A DNA stretch of 64,000 nt, from the NCBI GenBank assembly GCA_003280575.1, contig QCEN01000006.1:1-64000 (forward strand). Reading direction: 5' to 3'. Origin of the DNA: Prochlorococcus sp. AG-355-P07 (lineage in GTDB: Bacteria; Cyanobacteriota; Cyanobacteriia; PCC-6307; Cyanobiaceae). Position numbers and translations under genes: made by a program. Shown piece by piece: positions 7,831-18,134 of this stretch. The notes under the pieces were generated by a model that was given only the letters and a program-made list of their open reading frames with translations, did no database searches and was not told the DNA's origin. The number at the start of each line of letters is the position of its first letter. The first letter of the stretch is position 1.

Positions 7831-8163
7831 ATTAACTATAGTAAGCGTAACTTCATAAAGCTCATAAATTATTTAAAACTTATGAATTAAGTGGATTTAA
7901 TTTCATAGGTTTCTTATTTAATTTCACAAATTAATTTGTAATGATTTTTTTTACATTTTTTTGATTAGATTTTCATATGGAGGATGTTATTTTATTTGTA
8001 TATTTTGAGAATAAAAAGCGCACCTATTAAGTTTCTTCATAAGCTATTGTGAAAGTCATAGAGATATCTTAAAGAATGTTTTTATTAAGTTTTAAACCTT
8101 AAAAGAATATGTTCTAGTCCTCAATGTTAATCATTAAGCCTCAGTAATTAAATAAGAAATTTT
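7831..8163. other. Gene-free AT-rich gap
   Basis: No ORF, RNA gene or clear hairpin is seen on either strand. It separates the TPR/oxygenase cluster from the HAD hydrolase gene and probably holds the promoter of the disrupted TPR gene near 7830-7900. Confidence 0.4.
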
Positions 8164-8967
8164 CTAAATTTTTACAGTTTTAAATAGGTCAAGCTTAATT
8201 TCTCTTAGGTCATTTATAGAACTTAGAATCAAGTCAGCACCAGCTTTTCGTAGATTTTCTTCGTATGTGTGACGTTCTTTTAATCGAGATTTCAAATGTA
8301 AATGAGGGGGGGCTAGCCCAATACTTATGAATTTCTGGGTTGGTATTTCCTTCCTTGCATTGATAACTGTTTTTATGTCTGCAATAGTATCTCCTACATA
8401 AGCAATAGGTATATTTGATTGACCTAGTTTATCTCCAAGAAGCTTTCTTGATAAGTTAATAAAACCTTCAGGATTAGGCTTGTCTGGAGCATCTCCCATA
8501 GATATTAATGGAGGTGAATTAAGCCCAAGTCTTTTTTCTAAAACAAATTTTGCAGAAGCTGACTCTGCACCACTCACAAAACCCCAAATTATTCCATTGC
8601 TTTGTAATAAATCAAAAAACTTTTTATCAACTAATAACTCTTCGTTTGTTATAAATCCAGACCAATAACTACTATCTTTATTAGGATCTCCCCCAAAGTA
8701 AAACTCTTCAAAACATTTAATTATTTCTTCTCTTGTAGGTATTTGAATTTTTAAGTTCTCTTTTTTTATAAATCTTTTAATAAGTTCTAAACTTAAATCC
8801 CAGTCATTATTCCAGATTCCTTCATTTTTTGCACAATCAATATCTTTATAACTTGGCTCCCAGCCTGAAAATTTGAAAACTGTTTTTTTAAGAGAAAGTC
8901 TGTAACTATTTTCCACGCTTCTTATTACACCATCTATGTCAAATAAAATTAAACCAATATTTTTCAA
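8164..8967 (-). CDS. HAD-superfamily hydrolase (subfamily IA, cyanobacterial type)
   Basis: The product has 267 residues. All four HAD motifs are visible: motif I FDIDGV (D10 nucleophile, D12 acid/base), motif II FVSGAES, motif III Lys in DKPNPEG, and motif IV VGDTIADI with paired acidic residues for Mg2+. An inserted helical cap follows motif I. Members of this set, well conserved in cyanobacteria, are predicted phosphatases of small phosphorylated metabolites; the substrate is not known. It is transcribed in the same direction as the upstream cobalamin gene, with a 90-base gap. This marks the return to core genome after the island-like segment. Confidence 0.75.
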   Translation of the reverse strand: MKNIGLILFDIDGVIRSVENSYRLSLKKTVFKFSGWEPSYKDIDCAKNEGIWNNDWDLSLELIKRFIKKENLKIQIPTREEIIKCFEEFYFGGDPNKDSSYWSGFITNEELLVDKKFFDLLQSNGIIWGFVSGAESASAKFVLEKRLGLNSPPLISMGDAPDKPNPEGFINLSRKLLGDKLGQSNIPIAYVGDTIADIKTVINARKEIPTQKFISIGLAPPHLHLKSRLKERHTYEENLRKAGADLILSSINDLREIKLDLFKTVKI

Positions 8968-9057
8968 TGAATTTTAAATGCTTTTTATAAAAGATTAGTA
9001 TTCTTATTAAAAAAAAGCAAAGAAAAATATGCTTTATTAGTTAAGCATTATCTAAAC

Positions 9058-10902
9058 TTAATTTTGTAAATATCCTCTTGGGGTAAGAAAGATTTCGTCT
9101 ATTAAAGTGGTTTGAGAATTCCCAATAATAATTATTGATAACATATCGACTTCTTTAAGAGGAATGGTGTTTAAAGTGAAAAATTTTTTTGATTGATCTT
9201 CTCTTCCTACTTGTCTAGCTATTAAAACGGGAGTGTCCCCTTGCCTAGATTTTAAACATAAGTCAATTGCACTTTTGAACTGCCAATTTCTTTCAATTGA
9301 TTGAGGATTAAAAAAAGCTATTACAAAGTCACCCAGAAGAGCTCCTTCAATTCTTTTTTCTATTAAAGACCAAGGAGTTAACTTATCACTTAAGCTTATT
9401 GAACAAAAGTCATTCATAAGTGGTGCCCCACTAATCGCAGCCGCTAATTGAACGCTACTTACACCAGGATGTACTTCAAAATAAGGCCTATTTTCTTTTT
9501 TAATTTTCTGAAGTAACTCTAGAAGTAAACCAGCCATGCCATAAAATCCAGATTCTCCTGAAGAAATTAAAGCTACTTTTATTCCTTCCTCAGCAATTTT
9601 TATTGCTTTTGTACATCTTTCTTTTTCCTCTGTAAGTTTACTTTCAATTACAACCTGGTCATTTCTTTTTAAGGATTTTATTAAATCCAAATACATTTTG
9701 TATCCAATCCAAACAGTACATCTTGCAAGTGCTTTTCTTGCATTATTTGTAAGGTAGGAGATGTCACCAGGCCCACTTCCAATAACATGGATTTCGCCAT
9801 CGGTTGGATTATATTGATTTTTTGATTCTGCTACAGCGATAGTTACTGCCCCGGATTTACTGCTTGGAAAGTTTTTATTTTTAAAAATTCTTTTTTCTTC
9901 TAATAATTTTGATTCTTCTCCTGCTGCGAGTAGGCAAGAGGCTTCTGCTACGGAAGGAGTGCCAATTTCATTTTGCACGACATTTGATGGATTAGGAACA
10001 ATTATTTTTGAAAGATCTTCTTTACTAAAATACTTTATAGGCAAGTTTTTTTCTTTAGCAAGTTCTAAAATTCCTGCCTCATTTTTTTTAATATCAATAG
10101 TTGCAAATCCCGCAATTGATTGCTGCGATAAGTTTCCTGACTCTAAAAAATTATCTAAAGAATTTGTTATTAATTCTTTGCTTGTATTTCTTTCACATCC
10201 AATACCAACCCATAATACGGGCGGGTGCCAAGTTGTTTCATGATTATCGAAGATACTCACATAAAAGGTTGAATCTGGTTTTTCAGTTTCTTTTTTATTA
10301 ATTTGATTAATAATCTCAGCTGATTCTGAAGTTTTCCATAAGTTATTACCAGATAATTGTTTGCAAAATATTTTTTCGTTATTAGCTTGTTTAATTACTA
10401 GTTTTGACCAATCGTCTATCTTGCCAGATCTTTTCCAACCCCATTGATTCCCAAATGCATCAAGACTTAAGAGGTTTTGATCATTGGAATTATTAGTTTC
10501 TATAATTTCGCCACCAAGTAAATTAGCAATTTGACATGCAATATTTTGCGTATTTGACTGATGTAAGCCAATTAAAGGAACTATCCTGGAACATTTATTA
10601 TCTATAACTATTACTCCTGGATCTTGATCTTTAGAGGTTAAAAATGAATTTATTATTCGTATTGATGCTGCAATTGAGCCTATAAAAATTATTAAATCTA
10701 TCTCTGGCCATTTTTTTAGTAAGATTTCTCTAGGTTTTTGTATTTGAATAAGCCCATTTTCATTTTCATGCTCCTTTGAAGAACCAGCAATATATATGTC
10801 TTTGACAAATTCTGTTTTTTTAAGTCTTTTTAAAATTTCTTTTGAATTATAAGATAGACCTATCGCAATGCCTTTCAAATTAGAAACTATTGATAGTGAC
10901 AT
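9058..10902 (-). CDS. cobJ: CbiG-CobJ fusion: cobalt-precorrin-5A hydrolase / precorrin-3B C17-methyltransferase
   Basis: A 614-residue two-domain protein. Residues 1 to about 350 match CbiG, with a degenerate N-terminal domain, then WVGIGCERNTS and, near 310, NEIGTPSVAEASCLLAAG. Residues about 370-610 are an SAM-dependent tetrapyrrole methylase: the GSGPGDISYLT loop, IGYKMY, VALISSGESGFYGMAG, HPGVSSVQLAAAISGAPLMNDF and AFFNPQS. Together these catalyse C17 methylation with ring contraction and opening of the delta-lactone in corrin synthesis. Fusion of the two is common in cyanobacteria. The gene is divergent from psaA. No B12 riboswitch core was recognised upstream. Product is cytosolic. Confidence 0.9.
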   Translation of the reverse strand: MSLSIVSNLKGIAIGLSYNSKEILKRLKKTEFVKDIYIAGSSKEHENENGLIQIQKPREILLKKWPEIDLIIFIGSIAASIRIINSFLTSKDQDPGVIVIDNKCSRIVPLIGLHQSNTQNIACQIANLLGGEIIETNNSNDQNLLSLDAFGNQWGWKRSGKIDDWSKLVIKQANNEKIFCKQLSGNNLWKTSESAEIINQINKKETEKPDSTFYVSIFDNHETTWHPPVLWVGIGCERNTSKELITNSLDNFLESGNLSQQSIAGFATIDIKKNEAGILELAKEKNLPIKYFSKEDLSKIIVPNPSNVVQNEIGTPSVAEASCLLAAGEESKLLEEKRIFKNKNFPSSKSGAVTIAVAESKNQYNPTDGEIHVIGSGPGDISYLTNNARKALARCTVWIGYKMYLDLIKSLKRNDQVVIESKLTEEKERCTKAIKIAEEGIKVALISSGESGFYGMAGLLLELLQKIKKENRPYFEVHPGVSSVQLAAAISGAPLMNDFCSISLSDKLTPWSLIEKRIEGALLGDFVIAFFNPQSIERNWQFKSAIDLCLKSRQGDTPVLIARQVGREDQSKKFFTLNTIPLKEVDMLSIIIIGNSQTTLIDEIFLTPRGYLQN

Positions 10903-11211
10903 TGAAATTATATCCTGTCGCTGGATTTAAAAAATTTCTCTGAAATCTAAAAAAAAATTTAAGAAATTTATATAAATTTTGAGTAAAAATACTCACAAGT
11001 TAGTCATAGACTTGGATTTAACAAAATATTCATATAGTAACAATCATTAGAACATTTGTTACGTTAATGCATAACGAAAGAATCTTTGCCTTATTATTTT
11101 TGAAACGAATATCTAAAGTTCCGGGGGATTCGTTTTCTTGAACATTATCATTAAAAATAGGTTCAAGATCCGATCAATCGGCTTTAATGTCAATTATTTT
11201 CGAGGTGCTAG
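10903..11211. other. Divergent regulatory region between cobJ and psaA
   Basis: No gene is present. A small perfect hairpin or operator-like repeat GAGTA-AAAA-TACTC is at 10981-10994, about 80 bases before the cobJ start. The psaA-proximal 110 bases contain three consecutive inverted repeats (separate entry) and a ribosome-binding site GAGGTG (11202-11207). Confidence 0.5.
11102..11181 (+). promoter_or_regulatory. Three consecutive hairpins in the psaA leader
   Basis: Stem 1 is AAACGAAT (11103-11110) with ATTCGTTT (11128-11135). Stem 2 is CTTGAAC (11137-11143) with GTTCAAG (11161-11167). Stem 3 is CCGAT (11170-11174) with ATCGG (11177-11181), the last with only a 2-base centre and so more like a protein site. 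They abut each other and end about 30 bases before the ATG. Inference: a structured 5' leader or operator cluster controlling photosystem I core synthesis. Confidence 0.45.
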
Positions 11212-13515
11212 ATGACCATCAGCCCACCAGAAAGTGGAGAAAAAAACAAAAAAGTTTTGGAAGATCCTGTCAAGGCCGATCCAAGACCTATTGATTTTGC
11301 CAAATTAGATAAGCCAGGTTTCTGGTCAAGTAAATTATCTAAAGGTCCAAAAACTACAACTTGGATCTGGAATTTGCATGCTGATGCACATGATTTCGAT
11401 GTGCATACAGGCGATGCTGAAGAAGCAACAAGAAAAATCTTTTCAGCTCATTTTGGACATCTTGCAGTCATATTTATATGGATGAGTGCTGCATTTTTCC
11501 ATGGAGCAAGATTTTCTAATTACTCAGGTTGGTTAGCTGATCCAACTCATGTCAAACCAGGAGCTCAGCAAGTATGGGCAATTGTTGGTCAAGAAATGCT
11601 TAATGCTGATCTAGGGGCTAACTACAATGGTATTCAAATTAGTTCAGGAATATTCCACATGTGGCGAGCATGGGGAATCACTAATGAGAGTGAACTTATG
11701 GCCTTGGCAATAGGTGCTGTAGTAATGGCTGCACTTATGCTTCATGCTGGAATTTTTCATTATCATAAAGCAGCTCCAAAAATGGAGTGGTTCCAAGATA
11801 TTGAGTCTATGCTTAACCACCATATAGCTGGTTTAGTAGGATTAGGATCCCTAGCATGGGCTGGCCATTGTATTCATATAGGAGCTCCTACTGCAGCTCT
11901 CTTAGATGCTATAGATGCAGGCTCTCCTTTAGTTATTAATGGAAAAGAAATAGCAACTATTGCAGATATGCCTATGCCGCATCAACTTTGCGATCCACAA
12001 ATTATCGGTCAGATATTTCCAGGATTAGCAAGTGGTACAGGTAATTTCTTTAGTTTAAATTGGTTTGCTTTTTCAGACTTCCTTACTTTCAAAGGTGGAC
12101 TCAACCCTGTGACAGGAAGCTTGTGGATGACTGATGTATCCCATCATCATTTAGCTTTTGGTGTAATAGCAATAATCGGTGGTCATATGTACAGAACCAA
12201 TTACGGTATTGGTCATAGTATGAAAGAAATATTAGATTCACAACAAGGAGACCCAATATTATTCCCTGCGCCTAAAGGTCATCAAGGTCTTTTTGAGTTC
12301 ATGGCAGAAAGTAGACATGCTCAGCTATCAGTAAACTTAGCGATGCTTGGATCAATAAGCATACTTGTATCTCATCACATGTATGCGATGCCTCCATATC
12401 CTTATATAGCTACTGACTACATGACAGTTCTTGGATTATTTACCCATCACATGTGGATAGGTGGACTATTCATAGTAGGAGCAGGTGCTCATGCTGGAAT
12501 TGCAATGGTTAGAGATTATGATCCGGCAAAACACATTGATAATGTATTAGACAGAATTCTTAAGGCAAGAGATGCTTTAATCAGTCACTTGAACTGGGTA
12601 TGTATGTGGTTAGGATTCCATAGTTTTGGACTCTATATTCATAACGATACTATGAGAGCTTTGGGTAGACCTCAAGATATGTTTAGTGATTCTGCAATCC
12701 AACTTCAGCCAATCTTTGCCCAATGGGTACAGAGTATTCAAGCTTCTGCTGTTGGGACCTCTCTGTTAGCAGGTACTGCAGAAGCATTACCTCACAAAGC
12801 TTTAAGTGAAGTCTTTAATGGAAGTCTAGTAGAAGTTGGTGGAAAGGTAGCTATAGCTCCAATTCCACTAGGTACAGCTGATTTAATGATTCATCATATT
12901 CATGCTTTCCAAATCCACGTAACTGTTTTGATACTTCTCAAAGGAGTTCTTTATGCAAGAAGTTCAAGATTGATCCCTGATAAAGCTTCTTTAGGATTTA
13001 GATTCCCTTGTGATGGTCCTGGAAGAGGAGGCACATGTCAAGTTTCTTCATGGGATCACGTCTTCTTGGCTCTCTTCTGGATGTATAACTGTTTATCAAT
13101 AGTTATTTTCCACTTCTCTTGGAAAATGCAGAGTGATGTTTGGGGACTTACTGGTGGTAATTTCGCACAAAGTTCAATTACTATCAATGGTTGGTTAAGA
13201 GATTTCCTCTGGGCTCAAGCTTCTCAAGTTTTAACAAGCTATGGTCAATCAATAAGCATGTACGGTTTGATGTTCTTAGGAGCTCACTTTATATGGGCGT
13301 TCAGCTTAATGTTCCTTTTCAGTGGAAGAGGATATTGGCAAGAATTGTTCGAATCAATTGTTTGGGCACATAATAAACTAAAGGTTGCACCAACCATTCA
13401 ACCTCGTGCTCTATCTATTACTCAGGGTCGTGCAGTAGGTGTTACACACTTCCTTGTAGGTGGTATTGCTACCACATGGGCCTTCTTCCATGCTCGCCTT
13501 TTCGGGCTGGGCTAA
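11212..13515 (+). CDS. psaA: Photosystem I P700 apoprotein A1 (PsaA)
   Basis: The product has 767 residues, close to the usual length. With PsaB it forms the photosystem I reaction-centre heterodimer, binding P700, A0, A1 and the FX 4Fe-4S cluster. The FX motif [12 protein letters not shown] is present near residue 600. Many His ligands for chlorophyll occur in [30 protein letters not shown] and [10 protein letters not shown]. It has eleven predicted thylakoid membrane helices by family. GAGGTG lies just upstream of the ATG. The gene is co-transcribed with psaB 27 bases downstream. Regulation is likely through the structured leader. Confidence 0.98.
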   Translation: MTISPPESGEKNKKVLEDPVKADPRPIDFAKLDKPGFWSSKLSKGPKTTTWIWNLHADAHDFDVHTGDAEEATRKIFSAHFGHLAVIFIWMSAAFFHGARFSNYSGWLADPTHVKPGAQQVWAIVGQEMLNADLGANYNGIQISSGIFHMWRAWGITNESELMALAIGAVVMAALMLHAGIFHYHKAAPKMEWFQDIESMLNHHIAGLVGLGSLAWAGHCIHIGAPTAALLDAIDAGSPLVINGKEIATIADMPMPHQLCDPQIIGQIFPGLASGTGNFFSLNWFAFSDFLTFKGGLNPVTGSLWMTDVSHHHLAFGVIAIIGGHMYRTNYGIGHSMKEILDSQQGDPILFPAPKGHQGLFEFMAESRHAQLSVNLAMLGSISILVSHHMYAMPPYPYIATDYMTVLGLFTHHMWIGGLFIVGAGAHAGIAMVRDYDPAKHIDNVLDRILKARDALISHLNWVCMWLGFHSFGLYIHNDTMRALGRPQDMFSDSAIQLQPIFAQWVQSIQASAVGTSLLAGTAEALPHKALSEVFNGSLVEVGGKVAIAPIPLGTADLMIHHIHAFQIHVTVLILLKGVLYARSSRLIPDKASLGFRFPCDGPGRGGTCQVSSWDHVFLALFWMYNCLSIVIFHFSWKMQSDVWGLTGGNFAQSSITINGWLRDFLWAQASQVLTSYGQSISMYGLMFLGAHFIWAFSLMFLFSGRGYWQELFESIVWAHNKLKVAPTIQPRALSITQGRAVGVTHFLVGGIATTWAFFHARLFGLG

Positions 13516-13542
13516 TAACCTGAACTTCACCTTTTTAATTCA

Positions 13543-15771
13543 ATGGCAACAAAATTTCCATCATTTAACCAGGGTCTAGCTCAGGACCCCACAACCCGAC
13601 GAATATGGTACGGAATAGCTACCGCTCATGACTTTGAAAGTCATGATGGTATGACAGAAGAAAAGCTTTATCAGAAGCTTTTCTCAACACATTTTGGTCA
13701 TCTGGCAATAATCGCCCTCTGGGTTGCAGGTAACTTATTTCATATTGCTTGGCAGGGCAATTTCGAGCAATTTGTACTTGATCCAACTCACGTTCGTCCT
13801 ATCGCTCATGCTATTTGGGATCCTCATTTTGGATCTGGCATTACAGAAGCAATGACACAAGCTGGTGCTAGTGGTCCAGTGAACATAGCTTACTCAGGTC
13901 TCTACCATTGGTGGTATACAATCGGAATGAGAACTAACGAGCAACTCTTCCAAGCTTCAATATTTATGAGTATTTTGGCTTGTTGGACCTTATTTGCAGG
14001 TTGGTTACATTTACAGCCAAAATTTAGACCTTCACTAGCCTGGTTTAAAAATGCAGAGTCAAGATTAAATCATCATTTAGCTGTTTTATTTGGTTTTAGT
14101 AGTATCGCTTGGACAGGTCATTTGGTTCATGTAGCTATACCTGAATCAAGAGGTCAGCACGTAGGGTGGGACAATTGGTTAACAGTTCTTCCACACCCTG
14201 CTGGATTAGCTCCTTTCTTTACTTTGAATTGGGGAGCATATGCGCAAAACCCTGATTCTTTAGATCAAGTTTTTGGTACAGCAGAGGGAGCTGGAACAGC
14301 AATCTTTACCTTCTTGGGTGGTCTTCATCCTCAAAGTGAAGCATTATGGCTTACTGATATTGCTCATCACCATATTGCAATTGGTACAGTTTTTGTAATC
14401 GCTGGGCATATGTATAGAAACACTTTTGGCATAGGACATAGCCTTAAAGAAATTACAGAAGCACATAATACTAGACATCCTAATGATCCTCATAAAGGTA
14501 GTTTTGGGATTAATCATGATGGAATATATGAAACTGTAAATAACTCATTACATTTCCAACTCGGCCTAGCACTAGCATCACTTGGAGTTGCAACTTCTCT
14601 TGTAGCTCAACACATGGGTGCATTACCTTCTTACGCTTTTATTGCCAGGGACTACACTACACAATCTGCTTTATATAGCCATCATCAATACATAGCTATG
14701 TTCTTGATGGTTGGTGCATTTGCACACGGAGCTATTTTCTTTGTAAGAGATTATGATCCCGAATTAAATAAAGATAATGTACTAGCCAGAGTTCTTGGAA
14801 CAAAGGAAGCTTTGATAAGTCACCTTAGCTGGGTAACAATGTTGCTAGGATTCCATACTCTCGGAATTTATGTACATAATGATGTTGTTGTAGCTTTCGG
14901 TAATCCTGAAAAGCAAATTCTAATTGAGCCAGTATTTGCTCAATTTGTACAAGCTGCTCAAGGTAAGATGATGTACGGCTTTAATGCTCTATTATCTGAT
15001 CCAACAAGTTCAGCAAGTCTTGCTGCTAATTCATTGCCAGGAAATCATTACTGGATGGATCTTATCAATAGACAAGACGCATTAAGTGCTTTCTTACCTA
15101 TTGGACCTGCAGATTTCTTAGTCCATCATGCTATCGCTTTAGGTCTTCATACAACTGCTTTAATCCTTATCAAAGGCGCACTTGATGCAAGAGGAACAAA
15201 ATTAATTCCTGATAAAAAAGATTTAGGTTATGCATTTCCTTGCGATGGACCTGGAAGAGGAGGTACTTGCGATAGCTCATCTTGGGACGCAATGTATCTA
15301 GCTATGTTTTGGGCATTAAATCTAATAGCATGGGTAACCTTCTACTGGCATTGGAAACATCTAGCAATATGGCAGGGTAATGTAGCTCAATTTAATGAAT
15401 CAGGAACTTATCTAATGGGTTGGTTTAGAGATTATCTTTGGTTAAACTCTGCACAACTTATTAATGGATATAATCCATTTGGAGTTAATTCTCTTTCTCC
15501 TTGGGCTTGGATGTTCCTATTCGGTCACCTAGTTTGGGCTACTGGTTTCATGTTCCTTATATCATGGCGTGGTTACTGGCAAGAATTAATAGAAACATTA
15601 GTTTGGGCCCATCAGCGTACTCCAATAGCTAACCTTGTTGGGTGGAGAGATAAGCCAGTTGCACTTTCAATTGTTCAAGCTAGATTAGTTGGATTGGCAC
15701 ATTTTACGATTGGAAACATTCTTACATTCGGTGCATTTGTTATTGCATCAACTTCAGGAAAGTTTGGTTAA
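13543..15771 (+). CDS. psaB: Photosystem I P700 apoprotein A2 (PsaB)
   Basis: The product has 742 residues. It is the partner of PsaA, with the same FX-cluster motif [12 protein letters not shown] (about residue 565) and chlorophyll-ligand His clusters ([33 protein letters not shown]). The C-terminal helix ends ASTSGKFG. It lies directly behind psaA and before a strong terminator, so the two form a dicistron. Confidence 0.98.
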   Translation: MATKFPSFNQGLAQDPTTRRIWYGIATAHDFESHDGMTEEKLYQKLFSTHFGHLAIIALWVAGNLFHIAWQGNFEQFVLDPTHVRPIAHAIWDPHFGSGITEAMTQAGASGPVNIAYSGLYHWWYTIGMRTNEQLFQASIFMSILACWTLFAGWLHLQPKFRPSLAWFKNAESRLNHHLAVLFGFSSIAWTGHLVHVAIPESRGQHVGWDNWLTVLPHPAGLAPFFTLNWGAYAQNPDSLDQVFGTAEGAGTAIFTFLGGLHPQSEALWLTDIAHHHIAIGTVFVIAGHMYRNTFGIGHSLKEITEAHNTRHPNDPHKGSFGINHDGIYETVNNSLHFQLGLALASLGVATSLVAQHMGALPSYAFIARDYTTQSALYSHHQYIAMFLMVGAFAHGAIFFVRDYDPELNKDNVLARVLGTKEALISHLSWVTMLLGFHTLGIYVHNDVVVAFGNPEKQILIEPVFAQFVQAAQGKMMYGFNALLSDPTSSASLAANSLPGNHYWMDLINRQDALSAFLPIGPADFLVHHAIALGLHTTALILIKGALDARGTKLIPDKKDLGYAFPCDGPGRGGTCDSSSWDAMYLAMFWALNLIAWVTFYWHWKHLAIWQGNVAQFNESGTYLMGWFRDYLWLNSAQLINGYNPFGVNSLSPWAWMFLFGHLVWATGFMFLISWRGYWQELIETLVWAHQRTPIANLVGWRDKPVALSIVQARLVGLAHFTIGNILTFGAFVIASTSGKFG

Positions 15772-15790
15772 ATTTTCCTTTAAATAATTT

Positions 15791-15819
15791 AAATCACCAC
15801 TTTTGTGGTGATTTTTTTT
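15791..15819 (+). terminator. Rho-independent terminator of psaAB
   Basis: AAATCACCAC (15791-15800), loop TTTT, GTGGTGATTT (15805-15814), then more T. A perfect 10-bp stem with a T-run, 19 bases after the psaB stop. This is the clearest intrinsic terminator in the window. Confidence 0.92.
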
Positions 15820-15874
15820 GTTTAGTTTTAATGTTCTAAATTAAGTTAAAATTATATAATTATTATAAAAATAA

Positions 15875-16837
15875 ATGTCAGATATAAAACAATTAATTTC
15901 TATTATCATCCCTGTTTTCAATGAAAGTGAGAGTATTGGTTTTTTATTGGAAGAAGTTATAAATGTAATGTCATTTCATAAATTCAATTTTGAATTAATT
16001 GTTGTAAATGACGGTTCTAAAGATAATACTCATCAAATATTAAAACAACTAACCCTCAAAATTAAAAAATTGTCAGTAATTTCTCTTCGCAAGAATTATG
16101 GTCAAACTGCTGCAATGTCAGCTGGTTTTGATAATTCTAAAGGCGATATTGTTATTACTTTGGATGGTGATTTACAGAATGATCCAAATGATATTCCAAA
16201 ATTAATTTCTGAAATTAATAATGGCTATGATTTGATTTGTGGATGGAGATTTGATAGAAAAGATAAATTAATTAATAGAAAGATACCGTCAAAAATAGCG
16301 AATAAATTAATAGCTCATGTAACAGGTTTGCAGTTGCATGACTATGGATGCTCATTAAAAGCTTTTAAGAAAGAAATAATAGATGACATTAAGTTGTATG
16401 GAGAACTTCATAGGTTTCTGCCTGTTTTAGCAAATATTGAAGGTGCAAGAATCAAGGAAATTAAAGTCAATCATAGAAGCAGACAATATGGAACTAGTAA
16501 ATATGGAATCGATAGAACTTTTAGAGTTTTAATGGATTTACTAACTGTTTGGTTTATGACTAAATTTTTAACAAGACCAATGTATGGATTTGGTTTTGTT
16601 GGAATTATAAGTATTTTGACTAGTCTTGCAATGAGTTCTTATTTAATAGTTTTAAAAATAATGGGTGAGAATATAGGAAATCGTCCTTTGCTAGTTTTTG
16701 CATTAATATTAGGAATTGCAGGGGTTCAATTATTTAGCTTTGGATTATTGAGCGAACTTTTAATTAGGACGTATCATGAAAGCCAAAGTCGTCCAATTTA
16801 TAGAATAAGGTCAATAACTAATACCAATCAAAATTGA
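15875..16837 (+). CDS. Family 2 glycosyltransferase, polyprenyl-phosphate type, with C-terminal membrane anchor
   Basis: A 320-residue protein. The GT-A fold is shown by ISIIIPVFNESESIG at the N-terminus, VVNDGSKDNT, LRKNYGQTAAMSAG, and the metal/sugar-nucleotide motif TLDGDLQNDP. GCSLKAF and HRFLP follow, typical of DPM1/GtrB-like enzymes that move a sugar from a nucleotide donor to undecaprenyl or dolichyl phosphate. Two hydrophobic segments (about residues 235-262 and 270-295) anchor the C-terminus. The likely role is cell-surface or glycolipid glycosylation. A TATAAT at 15855-15860 lies 14 bases before the ATG and may be its -10 element, giving a very short leader. It is convergent with the next minus-strand gene. 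Confidence 0.85.
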   Translation: MSDIKQLISIIIPVFNESESIGFLLEEVINVMSFHKFNFELIVVNDGSKDNTHQILKQLTLKIKKLSVISLRKNYGQTAAMSAGFDNSKGDIVITLDGDLQNDPNDIPKLISEINNGYDLICGWRFDRKDKLINRKIPSKIANKLIAHVTGLQLHDYGCSLKAFKKEIIDDIKLYGELHRFLPVLANIEGARIKEIKVNHRSRQYGTSKYGIDRTFRVLMDLLTVWFMTKFLTRPMYGFGFVGIISILTSLAMSSYLIVLKIMGENIGNRPLLVFALILGIAGVQLFSFGLLSELLIRTYHESQSRPIYRIRSITNTNQN

Positions 16838-16844
16838 ATTTTTA

Positions 16845-17236
16845 CTAGAATTTTCTTATTAATAAAGCTGAAAGTTTAACTACTTCAGGAGACATATCTC
16901 TTAAGCCTTGTCGTAAAATTGGTAATGTTGATTTATCAGACAATTCTTTCGCAATTTTTAATGCTTTTAATTTGTCTTCTGTATTTCCCTGAAAAAAACT
17001 AAACATTTTATTTCTTTGAGAATTTTTATAAAACATTGAGTACTTTTTTGCTTCTTGATCTAATAAAAAACTTTTTTTATTAGATTGAAATTTATTATTG
17101 TTTTTTCTATTTTTTTTTTAAATTTATCAGAATGTAACTTGCCTTTTTTTATAAACTTTCTAAAGCTTCTTTTTTTTAAAAAAATAAGTGATATTCCTAT
17201 AAAAATAATAAGTAAAATTGCGAAAAAATTTAACAT
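16845..17236 (-). pseudogene. Small membrane-anchored protein gene, frameshifted in a 10-A tract
   Basis: From an ATG at 17236 the frame encodes a hydrophobic N-terminus (MLNFFAILLIIFIGISLIF) then a Lys-rich stretch, and stops at 17060. A second frame ends at 16845 and encodes QEAKKYSMFYKNSQ...GNTEDKLKALKIAKELSDKSTLPILRQGL. It is open upstream to the same run of ten A (coding strand; 17119-17110). With one extra A the two join into a single 130-residue protein: one membrane anchor, basic linker and HEAT-like helical tail. The downstream fragment alone (63 residues from 17036) has no ribosome-binding site. This could be a true frameshift, transcriptional slippage or a base-call error. Function is unknown. 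Confidence 0.55.
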
Positions 17237-17328
17237 GTAAAAAGTTAATAATTTTTATATCATCCAGTAATAAAATTAACACTATTTCGCAGATAAATAC
17301 TAAAGTATCTAAAGATGTTTAAAGAATT

Positions 17329-17442
17329 ATGCCATCTGATTTACCAAGTCTCTTACCCTCAATTTTTGTTCCATTAATTGGTATAGCAATGCCTGCTGTT
17401 TTTATCGTATTGATTGGAAGATTTATTACAGCAACTGAATAA
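17329..17442 (+). CDS. psaI: Photosystem I subunit VIII (PsaI)
   Basis: A 37-residue ORF beginning MPSDLPSLLPSIFVPLIG. One membrane helix (about residues 11-31) is followed by a short polar tail RFITATE. Length, the acidic/Pro-rich start and the PAVFIVLIGR segment fit PsaI, which helps hold PsaL in photosystem I and aids trimer formation. It sits 27 bases upstream of psaL, the usual cyanobacterial pairing. Confidence 0.92.
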   Translation: MPSDLPSLLPSIFVPLIGIAMPAVFIVLIGRFITATE

Positions 17443-17469
17443 ATTATTAAACACTAAACTATTAAAAAC

Positions 17470-18069
17470 ATGAGCGACTTTCAAAAATCATTCTCAGAAT
17501 CAACAAGTTCAATTAAGTTTGATGAGAAATACATAGATAATTCTGTACAACCAAATGATATTGGTGTCGCAGAACAATGGGCAGTAAAAACTGTTGCTGA
17601 TCCATGTGTTGGTAATTTAGCTACCCCAGTGAATAGTGGCTATTTTACAAAAGCTTTTATAAATAATTTACCTTTTTATAGAGAAGGTATTTCTCCTAAT
17701 TTTAGAGGATTAGAAACTGGAGCAGCTTTTGGATATCTCTTATATGGACCTTTCACTATGACTGGCCCACTAAGAAATTCTGAATTTGCTCTAACTGCTG
17801 GACTTCTCGCGGCTATTGGAGCTGTTCATATTTTGACAGCACTCTTAGTTCTTTATAATGCACCGGGTAAAGAACCTAATGTTCAACCTTCAGATGCTAC
17901 TGTTAATAATCCGCCAAAGGACTTATTTACAAGAGCTGGTTGGGCTGATTTTACAAGTGGATTTTGGTTAGGAGGCTGTGGAGGAGCTGTTTTTGCTTGG
18001 CTACTTGTTGGGACATTACACTTAGACACCATAATGCCAATTATTAAAAATATTTGGACTGCTGGGTAA
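17470..18069 (+). CDS. psaL: Photosystem I reaction centre subunit XI (PsaL)
   Basis: A 199-residue protein. A soluble N-terminus (about 60 residues) containing [16 protein letters not shown] is followed by [29 protein letters not shown] and three hydrophobic segments, the pattern of PsaL. PsaL sits at the trimer axis of photosystem I. The N-terminal extension is typical of marine picocyanobacteria. It is co-transcribed with psaI. Confidence 0.96.
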   Translation: MSDFQKSFSESTSSIKFDEKYIDNSVQPNDIGVAEQWAVKTVADPCVGNLATPVNSGYFTKAFINNLPFYREGISPNFRGLETGAAFGYLLYGPFTMTGPLRNSEFALTAGLLAAIGAVHILTALLVLYNAPGKEPNVQPSDATVNNPPKDLFTRAGWADFTSGFWLGGCGGAVFAWLLVGTLHLDTIMPIIKNIWTAG

Positions 18070-18134
18070 TTTCTAAATAAAAGAATAAATAATATTTAAA
18101 ATTTAATTTTAAATTAAAAGATGAGCTCTACTTT

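Noticed and set aside
1-8000. Prophage or insertion sequence
   Set aside because: No integrase, transposase, terminal repeats or structural phage genes; the island-like label rests on gene content and gaps only.
9959-10301. Two plus-strand ORFs of 94 and 66 codons inside the CbiG-CobJ gene
   Set aside because: Antisense shadows of a well-supported gene with clear motifs.
10903-11000. Cobalamin riboswitch upstream of the CbiG-CobJ gene
   Set aside because: No B12-box or the usual core helices could be recognised on the minus strand; only a short GAGTA/TACTC repeat is present.
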